A stretch of 64,000 nt of DNA from Lachnospiraceae bacterium (lineage in GTDB: Bacteria; Bacillota; Clostridia; Lachnospirales; Lachnospiraceae). The DNA is taken from contig JAFXQR010000033.1 in the NCBI GenBank assembly GCA_017526985.1, positions 1 to 64,000 of the forward strand, given 5' to 3'. Positions 41,848 through 51,944 of the stretch are shown here, piece after piece; the stretch's first letter is position 1, and the number at the start of each line of letters is the position of its first letter. The translations under genes were made by a program, and so were the position numbers. Below the pieces are notes generated by a model. The model saw only the letters and a list, made by a program, of their open reading frames with translations, had not been told where the DNA came from and did no database searches.

Positions 41848-44800
41848 TTAGTAAACCATACCGTTTACGACATTAAACAACTGATTGTCGTAAGTAACAA
41901 CGCCTGTGTAATCATCGGCAAGTCTACCCTTGATTACATAGAACCAGGCACCATTGTAGGTTGCAAGGCCGGTGTACTGATTCTGCACTTCGCCGAGCGC
42001 TACAAAGTACCAGCCGGAGCCGTTCGGATCCAGTACCAGACCGGAAACCTCACGGGTGATACGACCTGCTGCTACATAGAACAGACCACCGTTGTACGGA
42101 ACCAATGCGTTAAGGCCGGTATCCAAAACACCATCCTTTACATAGAACCACTCTTCGTTGTACATCACCAGACCGGTATGTTTCACCACCTGGCCCTCTG
42201 CACAGAAGTACCAGAGATCGCTGTTCGGATCCATTGCAAGGCCGTTTACTGCTGCGATCTGACCGTTTGCCACCAGGAACTTGTAGCCTTCATAGTCCAC
42301 AAATCCGTAGTAGTCGTAATCGATCTCACCGCCTACATAGTAGTCCCACGCCTCTGTCTCCTCGTTATACTTAAAGGTCGGAGCATCGGTTTCTTCGCTG
42401 TTCTTAATCGCCTCTTTAAGTGCGACAATTACATCTTCAAGTTTCTTAACCGTCTCATCGTCGATCAGAGCCTTCTGGCTTTCCGTCAGATTCTCGAAGT
42501 CCTGCTTTGCCTGCTCGATTTCCTGCTGATTTTCTTTGGTTACATCACTTGCTGCCGGAAGGTTGGAAATCTGCTCTGCTACAGCACCGGCTTTTTCCTC
42601 ATCCGTCTTTGCGATGATATCCTTCAGTCCCTCTACTGCTTCCGCCAGCTTATTAACGGTATTGTTGTCCAGTTTTGCTTTCTGATCATCCGTCAGTTTC
42701 TCGAAGGCTTCCTTAGCTGCCTGTACGGCATCCTTGTTTGCTTCAGTGATCTGATCTGCGGACGGAAGAGCATTGATGAGATCGGTAACTGCCTTTGCTG
42801 CTGCAGTATCCTCAGCCTCTTTCTTTTCCAATGCAGATTCGAGTGCTGCGATAGCATCATTCAGTTTCTGTACTACTTCCGGAGCAACCTTTTCCTGCTC
42901 AGACTTCGGAAGATTATCGTACTGCTCTTTTGCCTGCTCGATTGCATTCTTATCTTCCGGCTTAACATCACTTGCACTCGGCAGATTGTTGATTGCTTCC
43001 GTCGTCTTTTCTGCGGTGTTTGCTTCCTGTCCTGTTACAGTCACTTTACATGATGCGTTATACAGATAGTCGCGTCCGTCTGCTTCTACAACTGTTGCAC
43101 GGATTGTGGTAGAACCAGCGGTCAGAGCGGTTACCTTACCAGTAGAGTCAACATTTGCTACAGCCGGATCGTCCGATTTCCAGCTGATCTTCTGATAATC
43201 TGCATCTGTCGGAGATACTACCGCGGTCAGCTGCACTGTGTCGCTGATCTTCAATTCAACTTCCTTCTTATCGATGCTCACGCCATTTACTGCAACGGAT
43301 TTTGCCTTTACAGTTACGGAACATGCAGCAGTCTTCTCACCATCTGCCGTTTTAACGGTGATTGTTGCGTTTCCTGCTGCGACTGCGGTTACCTTACCGT
43401 TTGCATCTACGGTTGCAACAGAGATGTTATCGGAAGTCCATGTAACACCCTGATTGGTAGCGTTAGACGGAGCCACAGTTGCAGTCAATGTAACGCTTTC
43501 ACCTGCCTCCAGAGCAGTCGTCGTTCTATTCAGTGAAACACCGGTAACTGCTACTGTCGCCGCATTTACAGTGATCTTACAGGTCGCTGTCTTGCTGCCG
43601 TCCTTTGTTGTTACCGTAATCATTGCCTCACCGGCTGCCTTTGCAGTCACAACACCATCGGCGCTTACAGATGCTACATCCGCATTACTGCTCGTATAGG
43701 TAACCGCCGGATTTGTTGCATTCGCAGGAGCAACAGTTGCTGTCAGAGCCAGTGTTTCCCCTTCGGTCAGAGTGGCGATGGTCTTATTTAAGGTAACTCC
43801 GGTAACGGAGACGGTTTTTGCAGTAACAGTTACCAGGCAGTTTGCAGTCTTACTGCCGTCTGCGGTAGTGGCCGTTATGGTTGCGGTTCCGGGCGCTATC
43901 GCAACGATCGCACCACCGGCACTTACGGTCGCAACATGGTCATTGCTGGTTGTGAAAGTTACGGCTTTATTGGTTGCATTCGACGGAGATACCGTCGCCT
44001 GCAGCGTTGCCGTATCGCCCTCTACAAGAGATACCGATGTCTTATCCAGGATCACGCCCGTTACTGCCACCGTAGGATTGCTTACTGTTACAGTGCATGT
44101 TGCGGTCTTATTACCGTCTGCGGTCTTTACGGTGATCGTTGCAGTACCTGCCGCTTTTGCCGTTACGATACCGATATTGTTTACGGTTGCTACCGATGTG
44201 TTGGAACTGCTGAAAGTCACATTGGTATTGGATGCGTTTGTCGGACTTACGGTTGCCGTCAGAACCTCAATATCACCGGGCTTTAAAGACAGACTTGTCT
44301 GATCCAGGGACACCCCGCTTACGCTCACGGTTGCATCGGATACGGATACTGCGCAGCTGGCCGTTTTGTTGCCGTCTTCGGTAGTCGCTGTGATCAATGC
44401 CGAACCTTTTGCCATTGCCGTAACCTTACCATTTTCATCCACGGTTGCTACTGCAGCATTCGATGTGGACCAGATTACCTTCTTGTTGGTTGCATCTGCA
44501 GGAGATACGGTTGCTGTCAAGGTCTGCTGTCCGCCGACAGTCATATCCAGCGTGGCTTTGTTAAGAGCAACGCCACTGACCAGAACATCTGCCGGAAGAA
44601 CCGTGATCGTGATCGGCATGTAAGCATATCCGTAGGAAGAGCTGTACGCTACAATCTTTCCGCTGGTTGTACCGGTTTCACCGATATAGAACTTCAGGCA
44701 GCTATTTACTCTGTCTGCATCTACCAATGCAACGGGATTTCCCATCTGTCCGGAATCTTCAGAAAACCAGAAACTACTGGTACCTTCTACCAGATCAACA

Positions 44801-45510
44801 TCAATGGTATAAGTATTGTCGCTTCCGTCCGGATAATCATAATGATAACTGCTGTTGCCAGTCGATGTCACAGTAAATGTCTTTACACCTTCCTGCCCCT
44901 GCTTAAAGGTGAAATCGGTCTGATCGATCTTAATGACATCACTCTCTTCGTATACAATGACCGTCACTTCGACTGCAGACGCTCCGGAAGTGCCATACTG
45001 GATCTTAAAAGTCCCGGCTTTGCTACAGTTGATGACATGCTCGTAGTACGTTTCATTTCCGGATCCGCTGTCATACTGTCCGTCTTCCTCCAGTGATTTT
45101 GTAGACAGACCAATCGGAATGCTCGTGGTGAGCGCATAGGTTGTATGGTTTTCCGCATCTCTTTCTGCAGCTGCACCGCTGATCATAATATCTACCTGCG
45201 TTGTCTTTCCCTTGATCGCATACACTGTGGTACGGTTTGTGCGGATCGTTGAAGAGCCGGCCATTACGATTTCAGCATCCTCTTCCTCTACTGCGATTTC
45301 TTCCACGGCATCCTCTTCCACATACTCGTCTTCGGCCTCTTCCTCGAAGTTCTCTTCGAGATAATCGACGAACTCTTCCTCATCCTCTTCGAAGGACACA
45401 TTTTCTGTACCGTCTTCCGGGGCTGCCATAACGGGTGTCGCCATCGACGATACGGTGACAACTGCGGTTGTGACACCGCTTAACAAACGGGTTACAAATT
45501 TTCTTTTCAT
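41848..45510 (-). CDS. secreted surface protein with six BIG2 Ig-like domains
   Basis: 1220 residues from ATG 45510 (AAAGGAGAGTG upstream). Signal peptide ending near VMA-AP, acidic motif FVDYLEENFEEE, an unassigned beta region, six BIG2 (bacterial Ig-like 2) repeats (each beginning V.GV.L, with ATVSP.NA.N and TVT elements), three about 60-residue helical repeats (each with a LPSA...A.K..EKL..L pattern), then the same aromatic wall-binding-type repeats as the protease. BIG2 domains serve adhesion in bacteria and phages. Here the signal peptide argues for display on the host cell rather than the virion. Confidence 0.85.
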   Translation of the reverse strand: MKRKFVTRLLSGVTTAVVTVSSMATPVMAAPEDGTENVSFEEDEEEFVDYLEENFEEEAEDEYVEEDAVEEIAVEEEDAEIVMAGSSTIRTNRTTVYAIKGKTTQVDIMISGAAAERDAENHTTYALTTSIPIGLSTKSLEEDGQYDSGSGNETYYEHVINCSKAGTFKIQYGTSGASAVEVTVIVYEESDVIKIDQTDFTFKQGQEGVKTFTVTSTGNSSYHYDYPDGSDNTYTIDVDLVEGTSSFWFSEDSGQMGNPVALVDADRVNSCLKFYIGETGTTSGKIVAYSSSYGYAYMPITITVLPADVLVSGVALNKATLDMTVGGQQTLTATVSPADATNKKVIWSTSNAAVATVDENGKVTAMAKGSALITATTEDGNKTASCAVSVSDATVSVSGVSLDQTSLSLKPGDIEVLTATVSPTNASNTNVTFSSSNTSVATVNNIGIVTAKAAGTATITVKTADGNKTATCTVTVSNPTVAVTGVILDKTSVSLVEGDTATLQATVSPSNATNKAVTFTTSNDHVATVSAGGAIVAIAPGTATITATTADGSKTANCLVTVTAKTVSVTGVTLNKTIATLTEGETLALTATVAPANATNPAVTYTSSNADVASVSADGVVTAKAAGEAMITVTTKDGSKTATCKITVNAATVAVTGVSLNRTTTALEAGESVTLTATVAPSNATNQGVTWTSDNISVATVDANGKVTAVAAGNATITVKTADGEKTAACSVTVKAKSVAVNGVSIDKKEVELKISDTVQLTAVVSPTDADYQKISWKSDDPAVANVDSTGKVTALTAGSTTIRATVVEADGRDYLYNASCKVTVTGQEANTAEKTTEAINNLPSASDVKPEDKNAIEQAKEQYDNLPKSEQEKVAPEVVQKLNDAIAALESALEKKEAEDTAAAKAVTDLINALPSADQITEANKDAVQAAKEAFEKLTDDQKAKLDNNTVNKLAEAVEGLKDIIAKTDEEKAGAVAEQISNLPAASDVTKENQQEIEQAKQDFENLTESQKALIDDETVKKLEDVIVALKEAIKNSEETDAPTFKYNEETEAWDYYVGGEIDYDYYGFVDYEGYKFLVANGQIAAVNGLAMDPNSDLWYFCAEGQVVKHTGLVMYNEEWFYVKDGVLDTGLNALVPYNGGLFYVAAGRITREVSGLVLDPNGSGWYFVALGEVQNQYTGLATYNGAWFYVIKGRLADDYTGVVTYDNQLFNVVNGMVY

Positions 45511-45604
45511 ATACACTCTCCTTTTCTAAAAATGCTGATTCTTCAGCTGTTTATGCTCAAGACATCCCGGTCACACTATGCGACCGGAACGCCAAGATAT
45601 CTTT

Positions 45605-48124
45605 TTATCTCTGTACCATACCGTTTACTACGGTAAACGGTTGACCGTCATACTCTACGGTTCCACTGTATTCCACTGCCAGACGGCCGTTTTCTACATA
45701 GAACCATTCATTATTGTATGCAGCCAGACCAGTGTAGTGGTTCTGCACTTCACCGTAAGCTACGAAATACCAGCTCGGAGAATTCGGATCCAGAACCAGT
45801 CCGGAAACTTCTCTGGTAATACGGCCCGCTGCCACATAGAACAGTCCGCCATTGTAACCAACCAGCGCATTTAATCCGGTATCCAGAACACCTTCGTCCA
45901 CATAGAACCATTCATCGTTATACATAACGAGTCCGGTGTGTTTTACCGCCTGGCCTTCTGCGCAGAAATACCATTTGTCACCGTTCGGGTCCATTACCAG
46001 GCCGTTTACCGGAGCAACAGCGCCATTGGCAACAATAAACTTGTAGCCTTCATAATCCACAAAACCGTATTCTTCGGTATCGTGAACACCATCCACAAAA
46101 TACTCCCAGAGGCCGGTTTCTTCGTTCAGTTTAAATTTCACGCCGGTATCATCTCCGGAAATAGCTTCCAGAGCTGCGATCAGATCCAGCAGTTTCTGGA
46201 TCGTCTCTTCGCTCAGGGAATTCTTCTGCTTTTCGGTCAGCTTTTCGTAATCCTCTTTTGCTTTCTCGATCGCTTCTTTGTTCTCGATCGTAACCTCCGA
46301 AGGATCCGGAAGAGCCTTAACCTCATTTACTACATTTTCCGCAGGATCGGTTGCTGTTTCAGAAACCGAGACCATACAGTGTGCCGTATAGTTGTCTGCA
46401 GTTGCTGCTTCAATAGAAGCACTGCCGGCTTTTAATGCGGTTACTTTGCCGCTCTCATCCACAGATGCGACTTCGGGATTGCTGCTGTTCCAGGTAACCG
46501 TCTTGTTAGCCGCATTTTCTGGACGAACAGATGCTGTCAGAGAATAGGTGTCTCCGATCACCAGGTCCAGAGTGGTCTTATCCAAAGATACGCCAGTTGT
46601 TGCCACCGCATTTTCGCTTACTTCCACGATCATGGATGCAGATGCATTGCCAAAGATCGTCTCGTTGGAAGAAGATGCGCTGATAATGGCTTTACCTGGT
46701 GCGACTGCTTTTACCGTACCATCCTCAGATACTGTTGCAACGGAAGTGTTGCTGGAAGTCCAGACAAGCTTCTTATTGCTTGCATTCTCCGGAGAAACAG
46801 TGCTAACGACCTTAACCGTATCACCAGCCTTTAACTCCAGTTCATCCTTCTCCAGGGTGATCTTCTCTACCGGAGTAGTTACGGTAATGGCGCAGGTCGC
46901 AGTCTTGTTTCCTGCCAGTGCGGTGATCGTTGCTTTTCCGTCACCGACTGCGGTTACTTTGCCATCTGCATCCACAGTAGCGACTGCCGGATCGTTGCTT
47001 CTCCATACCACATCCTGATCGGTTGCACTTTCCGGAGCCACTACAGCACTCAACTCCTCGACTGCCCCACGCTTTAACAGGGCTTCTGTCTTGTTTAAGG
47101 TAACACTCTGCACATCCACAAACTGATAGGATGCAATTACCTTACAGGTAGCGCTCAGGCTGCCATCCTGTGTTGCTGCTGTGATTTCTGCCTCTCCTGC
47201 ACGGGATGCTGTGATCTGGCCGGTCGTTTCATTGACAGCGATCACTCTCGGAGCGCTGGATGTCCACTTCAGCGTCCTGTGAGTGGCATTATCCGGTGTG
47301 ATAAGAACATTCAGCTGGCTGGTTTTGCCTGCTTCAACATATACGGTCGGCTTTTCCATTTCCAGTCCGGTAATGTCTATTCTCTCCCCGCTTACTGTAA
47401 CAGTACAGCTTGCCTCATAATGTCCGTCATCGGAGATCGCTGTTACAGTTGCGGTACCAGGTCCCTGCGGAGTCACATATCTTCTTGTAGTATCGATTGT
47501 GGTAACTTCACTTAAGCTGACTACGGACTCATCGGATACCTTCCAGGTAACTGTCTTGTTATCCGCATTGGACGGCTGTGTGTATGCAGTAAGAACTACC
47601 GGAGTATCATCAATGTTCATATCCAGGCTGCGCTCACTAAGTGTTATTCCGTTTACATATACACGGTCGTGAACACTCACATTGATCTTTGTCGTCTCAC
47701 CGCCCGAACTTTTTACAGTAACCGTGGTACTACCGGCGCCGGCTGCTTTCATACTGATCGTAGAGCCGTTATTCCACTCCCTGCCGACTTCCCAGTTCAG
47801 ATCCACTACCGAACTGTTATAATCGCCTGAAACGGTAAAAGTTTCGTCATTGTTGGTATGAATGGTGATATACGCCCACGCACCTACTACCAGATTGACA
47901 GAACTCCTGGATGCTGATATTCCCACCAGTTCCGTATCTTCGGTCTCCAGCTCCAGTTCGGTATCATCTTCTTCCACTTCCACGTCCTCCTCTGCTTCAA
48001 AGCTCTCTTCGAGGATATCCGTGAAATCATCTTCTGCCGCCAACACCTGCGGGGCAAAAGAGGATGCTGCTATTGTTGCAGTAATCATACCGCTCAGCAG
48101 CCGTGTAACAAGTTTTCTTTTCAT
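45605..48124 (-). CDS. secreted surface protein with five BIG2 Ig-like domains
   Basis: 839 residues from ATG 48124 (AAAGGAGAAAAGC upstream). Signal peptide (MKRKLVTRLLSGMITATIAA... cut near VLA-AE) nearly identical to that of 41848-45510, acidic motif FTDILEESFEAE, five BIG2 repeats, one helical 60-residue repeat and the aromatic C-terminal repeats. Clearly a duplicate of the neighbouring gene with fewer modules. No phage promoter motif was found upstream; a host-type promoter could drive it. Confidence 0.85.
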   Translation of the reverse strand: MKRKLVTRLLSGMITATIAASSFAPQVLAAEDDFTDILEESFEAEEDVEVEEDDTELELETEDTELVGISASRSSVNLVVGAWAYITIHTNNDETFTVSGDYNSSVVDLNWEVGREWNNGSTISMKAAGAGSTTVTVKSSGGETTKINVSVHDRVYVNGITLSERSLDMNIDDTPVVLTAYTQPSNADNKTVTWKVSDESVVSLSEVTTIDTTRRYVTPQGPGTATVTAISDDGHYEASCTVTVSGERIDITGLEMEKPTVYVEAGKTSQLNVLITPDNATHRTLKWTSSAPRVIAVNETTGQITASRAGEAEITAATQDGSLSATCKVIASYQFVDVQSVTLNKTEALLKRGAVEELSAVVAPESATDQDVVWRSNDPAVATVDADGKVTAVGDGKATITALAGNKTATCAITVTTPVEKITLEKDELELKAGDTVKVVSTVSPENASNKKLVWTSSNTSVATVSEDGTVKAVAPGKAIISASSSNETIFGNASASMIVEVSENAVATTGVSLDKTTLDLVIGDTYSLTASVRPENAANKTVTWNSSNPEVASVDESGKVTALKAGSASIEAATADNYTAHCMVSVSETATDPAENVVNEVKALPDPSEVTIENKEAIEKAKEDYEKLTEKQKNSLSEETIQKLLDLIAALEAISGDDTGVKFKLNEETGLWEYFVDGVHDTEEYGFVDYEGYKFIVANGAVAPVNGLVMDPNGDKWYFCAEGQAVKHTGLVMYNDEWFYVDEGVLDTGLNALVGYNGGLFYVAAGRITREVSGLVLDPNSPSWYFVAYGEVQNHYTGLAAYNNEWFYVENGRLAVEYSGTVEYDGQPFTVVNGMVQR

Positions 48125-48445
48125 ACGCTTTTCTCCTTTTTTTTGTATGTATGGTTTTACAGGGCACAAAACACCCATACTCCCATTGTGTAAAGAAAAG
48201 CGGTAAAAGTCACGGTACGAAACGTACCACAAAGACTGCCGGGAAGAAAATATCCCAAGATTTATGAAGGACAATGACGGGTTCTTCTTGTTGATACTTC
48301 TGTTGTGCTTATGAATAAGCCTTATAGGACACGAGCAACCCTATAGGGTTTATTCCTATGTTTATATAATCCTAAAAAATACAAAAATAGGGAGTAACAA
48401 ACCGTTACTCCCTTAATTATCTATAATTATCTAAAAAACACTTAT
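48125..48445 (-). other. 320-bp intergenic region
   Basis: No gene. Holds the terminator of 48446-49252 (48389-48415) and an imperfect inverted repeat ATAAGCCTTATAGG / CCTATAGGGTTTAT (48311-48352). The promoter of the BIG2 gene must lie here but no motif copy is present. Confidence 0.5.
48389..48415 (-). terminator. intrinsic terminator
   Basis: GGGAGTAAC / GTTACTCCC stem followed by TATTTTTG on the minus strand. Confidence 0.8.
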
Positions 48446-49252
48446 TTAGGCAATTGAGCCGTAGATGCACTTTTCGCCGGACATCACCACCCGTACATTC
48501 CGCTCGTTACGCAAGATCCGCAGATTATTCGGTTTACTGCCGATCCTGCCTGCCAGAAGATTATGAAATACATCCGTATTACAGATATCTGAAACATCTT
48601 TCATTACAGAGAGCGGTAACTGATTGACATCCTTCTCGTATTTGGAAACGGCTTCTCTGGAAAGATGCAGAAGATCTGCAAGCTGCTGCTGGGTATAGCC
48701 GTTCTTCTCCCGCTCCCTCTTTAACAGACTTCCCGGAGTTTCGGCCGGGAGTACAACCGGTGTGTTCTGTTCGGAGGTATAGCGTTTGATGCATTTTACC
48801 GTAAGTCCGGTGATCCTGGAGGCTTTTTCATATCCGCAGGCCTGTGCAATCTCGATCGCATTTTTAATGCGTTCTTCTTCGGTTTTCTGATAGGAAAGCA
48901 ATAGCACAACCAGATCGTGCGCATTTACCGATATCCTGTTGTGTTTTACATAGGCTTCGCCGATACAGGATGCGGAGAAGGAATAAGATACCGAGGTATC
49001 AGGATCGGTGATCAGATATTTCGGGATCGGACGGATTACTTCTTCCGGATCATAATACAAAAGAAATCCACGATCCTTCATAAAAATATCCGAAAAAGTC
49101 CAATACCCGCAGTTATAATCCGTCAGAATAAAATCCGATATATCAATACCGTCCTGTTCGATATATTTGTGGATCGTATCCAGATACGGCTCTTTCTGCC
49201 GGTTTTTCAGCGTCCCAAGATCAGCGTCCCAGATATATTTCTTCTCTTTCAT
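48446..49252 (-). CDS. XRE-type regulator with N-terminal domain
   Basis: 268 residues from ATG 49252 (AAGGAGAAAAGGG upstream). The N-terminal about 175 residues are unassigned. The middle carries a classical HTH: LLKREREKNGYTQQQLADLLHLSREAVSKYEKDVNQ, and the tail is basic. Lies next to the secreted-protein genes and divergent from phoH, so it may regulate either. Its promoter motif forms a divergent pair with that of phoH. Confidence 0.82.
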   Translation of the reverse strand: MKEKKYIWDADLGTLKNRQKEPYLDTIHKYIEQDGIDISDFILTDYNCGYWTFSDIFMKDRGFLLYYDPEEVIRPIPKYLITDPDTSVSYSFSASCIGEAYVKHNRISVNAHDLVVLLLSYQKTEEERIKNAIEIAQACGYEKASRITGLTVKCIKRYTSEQNTPVVLPAETPGSLLKREREKNGYTQQQLADLLHLSREAVSKYEKDVNQLPLSVMKDVSDICNTDVFHNLLAGRIGSKPNNLRILRNERNVRVVMSGEKCIYGSIA

Positions 49253-49311
49253 CCCTTTTCTCCTTAAAAAACCCGAAATTGCACTCCTATATGCCACAGT
49301 TATGTTTGTAT

Positions 49312-49335
49312 GTATATGAAAAATCAGATTTTATT
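49312..49335 (-). promoter_or_regulatory. phage promoter motif
   Basis: AAATAAAATCTGATTTTTCA then TATAC on the minus strand, upstream of 48446-49252. Confidence 0.65.
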
Positions 49336-49356
49336 TTTTTCGGAGGGAAAGAATTT

Positions 49357-49382
49357 GGCGTAAAATCTTATTTTTCATATAG
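49357..49382 (+). promoter_or_regulatory. phage promoter motif (plus strand)
   Basis: GGCGTAAAATCTTATTTTTC then ATATAG in plus orientation, 59 bp before phoH; divergent from the copy at 49312. Confidence 0.7.
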
Positions 49383-49440
49383 AAGTAGGATGGAAAAGGC
49401 TGAAAACAGCAAAAATATCGTCCGGAAAGGAAAATTAAAT

Positions 49441-51930
49441 ATGGTAAAACGCTTTCTGCTGGATACGAACATTATCCTGAACGACCCAAAGGCGATGATC
49501 AACGGTTTTTCCGACAATATTGTCATCATCAGCGGTACGACACTGCAGGAACTGGATAAGAAAAAGACGGTTCCGGGTGAAATTGGGTACAAAGCAAGGG
49601 AATGCTGCCGTATCCTGGATGATTTCCGAATGAAAGGTGACATCATCAAAGGGATTCGTCTGAAGAACAAAGGGGTCCTTATGATCGAACCGGATGGCGT
49701 AAAGCAGGAATACCTGCCGGAGGGCTTCAGTATCCAGGTGCCGGATAACCGCATTATCTCTACCTGTATTCATTTAACGAAGCAAAATCCGAAGAAACCG
49801 GTTATCCTGGTAACCAATGACATTTCTATGCGGATCAATGCAACCGCATGCGGCGTCAAAGTAGAAGGATATCGTAATGATCAGGTAGAAGAATCCGGGT
49901 ATACCGGGCATCGTACCGAGTACCTGCCGGCAAAAGCGATCGATGAAATCTATGAGAAAAAGGTCGTTGATTTTGCGCTCAACCGGGTAAATGGTGAGGA
50001 GCGTGAACGGATCACGATCTTCGACAAAGAGTTCGTTACTTTAAAGGATGATGGGGTTACCGGCAGCAATCAGTCCGCCCTCACGGTTTATTATGACGGA
50101 AAATTACACCTGGTGGAGAAGCAGTCCTCTTATAATGGTCTGCAGCCGAAAAACGCAATGCAGTCTTATGCATTATGGGCACTCTCCGCTCCTGCCGAGG
50201 AAGTTCCGCTGGTGGTAATGAACGGACCGGCCGGAACCGCAAAGACGCTGCTTTCCCTGGCGGCAGGCCTGGATAAGACCTACACTTCCCAGCAGAAGCA
50301 TTTAAAACATATTGATGGCGAATACGACCGCATCATCATCAGCCGTCCGTCAGCCGGCGGTTTCGCAGAAATGGGCTTCTTGCCGGGTGATATGAAGCAT
50401 AAGCTGGATCCGCTTCTGGCACCGTACTATGATAATCTGAAGATCCTGCTGGCCGGATTTGGGAAGGAAAAAGCAACTCCGGAGGAAGTCCGTCTGCAAA
50501 TGGATTACCTGTTCGATGAAGAGATCATTGAGATCCTGGCATTATCCTTTATTCGTGGACGGTCTCTGATGAATACTTATCTGATCTGCGATGAGTGCTT
50601 TGTGGGAGAAACGCTTGTATTGTTGGCGAACGGTAGTGTTGAAACAATAGAAAAACTTACCAGGCGTATCAATAATGGGGAAGATATTCAGGTTGTTTCC
50701 TACAACACGGATAAAGACAAATTTGAAAACAAAAAGATTCTGTCCGCGCAGTGTAAAGGCAAAAAGAAGTATATTACTGTAAAAGCTGGTAATAGGAAGG
50801 TTCGTTGCACAAAAAACCACCCATTTTTAACAACTATTGGGTGGAAAAAAGCTGAAGATTTGCATATCGGAGATGGTTTAATGATGACCCATCCTTCTAC
50901 ATTGCAAAACTTGTATCGGCTGAATGATGATCAAAAGCAGATTTTTATCGGATCCTTCCTGGGAGATGGTGGCATAGATCATATTCATGATCATTCTTAT
51001 CGCATAAAATTTGTCCACAGCATGGAGCAGCAAGAATATATTGAATGGAAAGCATCTATGTTTCCCGGGACAAAGATCGGGCATACGGGACCCAATGGAT
51101 TTAATATGAGAGATAAATATGCTGGATCAACACCCTGTTTTTATTCAGAGCACAATGACTTAAAAAGAAAAAAAAGTGGGATTATTCCCGAATGGGTTAT
51201 TAGTGATCTCGATTGGAGAGGGATCGCCATCTGGATCATGGATGATGGATCCTATTGGACATCAAAATCGGGAACCAAATGTCTACAGATTTCCACATAT
51301 TCTTTTGACGAGGAGTATGTGCAGAAGTTATCAGAAAAACTCGATCTTATGGGTGTCAAAAACAGTGTTGTCCATAGTAAAGGGCGAACTCTGATAAATA
51401 TTCTGAAGGCCGGTTTGCCAGCACTGGTGAAAAATATATCTGCGTATGTACATGACTCAATGATAAACAAAATTGGTGGATACTGTGAATGCGACAAATA
51501 CGAATGGGATAACAAATATTTGGATGCCGGGGTTGTAGTAGTCACAGATATTATTGACGAAGAAGATACAGCGCTTGTTTATGATATCGAAGTGGAAGAT
51601 AATCATAATTTTATTGTTTGTGGGAATGGAAGAATACAACGGAAATACAAAAACAGCGATAAGCCGGATGGGATAATTGTCCACAACTGCCAGAATGCTT
51701 CCAAATCAATGATCCGCGATGTGATCACCAGAGCCGGTACCGGTACAAAGGTAGTGCTCTGCGGGGATCCGAACCAGATCGACCAGCCGACTTTGGACCG
51801 CAAGAATAACGGCCTGGTCTATGCAATGGAATGTATGAAGTCCAGCCCGATGGCAGCAATCATCCAGTTCGACGCAGAAAACAGTGTGCGCAGCCCGCTT
51901 GCAAGGGATGCAGTACAGAGAATGAAGTAA
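49441..51930 (+). CDS. phoH: PhoH-like ATPase with PIN domain, interrupted by an intein
   Basis: 829 codons from ATG 49441 (AAAGGAAAATTAAAT upstream; the frame is open further 5' but without a better start). Residues 1-150 are a PIN nuclease-like domain (KRFLLDTNIILNDPKAMI). The PhoH domain has Walker A NGPAGTAKTLL (about 262-269; Ala replaces the usual Gly before Lys) and Walker B ending LICDE. After DE the extein is split by a 364-residue intein and resumes CQNASKSMIRDV...KVVLCGDPNQID. PIN-PhoH proteins are ribonuclease/RNA helicase-type enzymes; in phages their role is unclear. First gene of a plus-strand run to 54756. Confidence 0.9.
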   Translation: MVKRFLLDTNIILNDPKAMINGFSDNIVIISGTTLQELDKKKTVPGEIGYKARECCRILDDFRMKGDIIKGIRLKNKGVLMIEPDGVKQEYLPEGFSIQVPDNRIISTCIHLTKQNPKKPVILVTNDISMRINATACGVKVEGYRNDQVEESGYTGHRTEYLPAKAIDEIYEKKVVDFALNRVNGEERERITIFDKEFVTLKDDGVTGSNQSALTVYYDGKLHLVEKQSSYNGLQPKNAMQSYALWALSAPAEEVPLVVMNGPAGTAKTLLSLAAGLDKTYTSQQKHLKHIDGEYDRIIISRPSAGGFAEMGFLPGDMKHKLDPLLAPYYDNLKILLAGFGKEKATPEEVRLQMDYLFDEEIIEILALSFIRGRSLMNTYLICDECFVGETLVLLANGSVETIEKLTRRINNGEDIQVVSYNTDKDKFENKKILSAQCKGKKKYITVKAGNRKVRCTKNHPFLTTIGWKKAEDLHIGDGLMMTHPSTLQNLYRLNDDQKQIFIGSFLGDGGIDHIHDHSYRIKFVHSMEQQEYIEWKASMFPGTKIGHTGPNGFNMRDKYAGSTPCFYSEHNDLKRKKSGIIPEWVISDLDWRGIAIWIMDDGSYWTSKSGTKCLQISTYSFDEEYVQKLSEKLDLMGVKNSVVHSKGRTLINILKAGLPALVKNISAYVHDSMINKIGGYCECDKYEWDNKYLDAGVVVVTDIIDEEDTALVYDIEVEDNHNFIVCGNGRIQRKYKNSDKPDGIIVHNCQNASKSMIRDVITRAGTGTKVVLCGDPNQIDQPTLDRKNNGLVYAMECMKSSPMAAIIQFDAENSVRSPLARDAVQRMK
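50596..51687 (+). mobile_element. intein with LAGLIDADG homing endonuclease
   Basis: 364 codons inside phoH, from Cys1 (CFVGETLVLLANGS) to the terminal His-Asn (IIVHN) before the extein Cys. Splicing blocks are visible: RKVRCTKNHPFLTT (block B), two LAGLIDADG-like motifs IGSFLGDGGID and AIWIMDDGSYW, and VYDIEVEDNHNFIV (block F). All residues needed for self-splicing appear to be present. Insertion is in the Walker B motif, between DE and QN, a site at which inteins often sit in ATPases. Confidence 0.9.
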
Positions 51931-51944
51931 TAAAGGAGACAACG

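Noticed and set aside
41848..48124. BIG2 proteins as virion tail fibres
   Set aside because: Both have clear Sec signal peptides and wall-binding-type repeats, which fit export to the host surface better than assembly into a virion.
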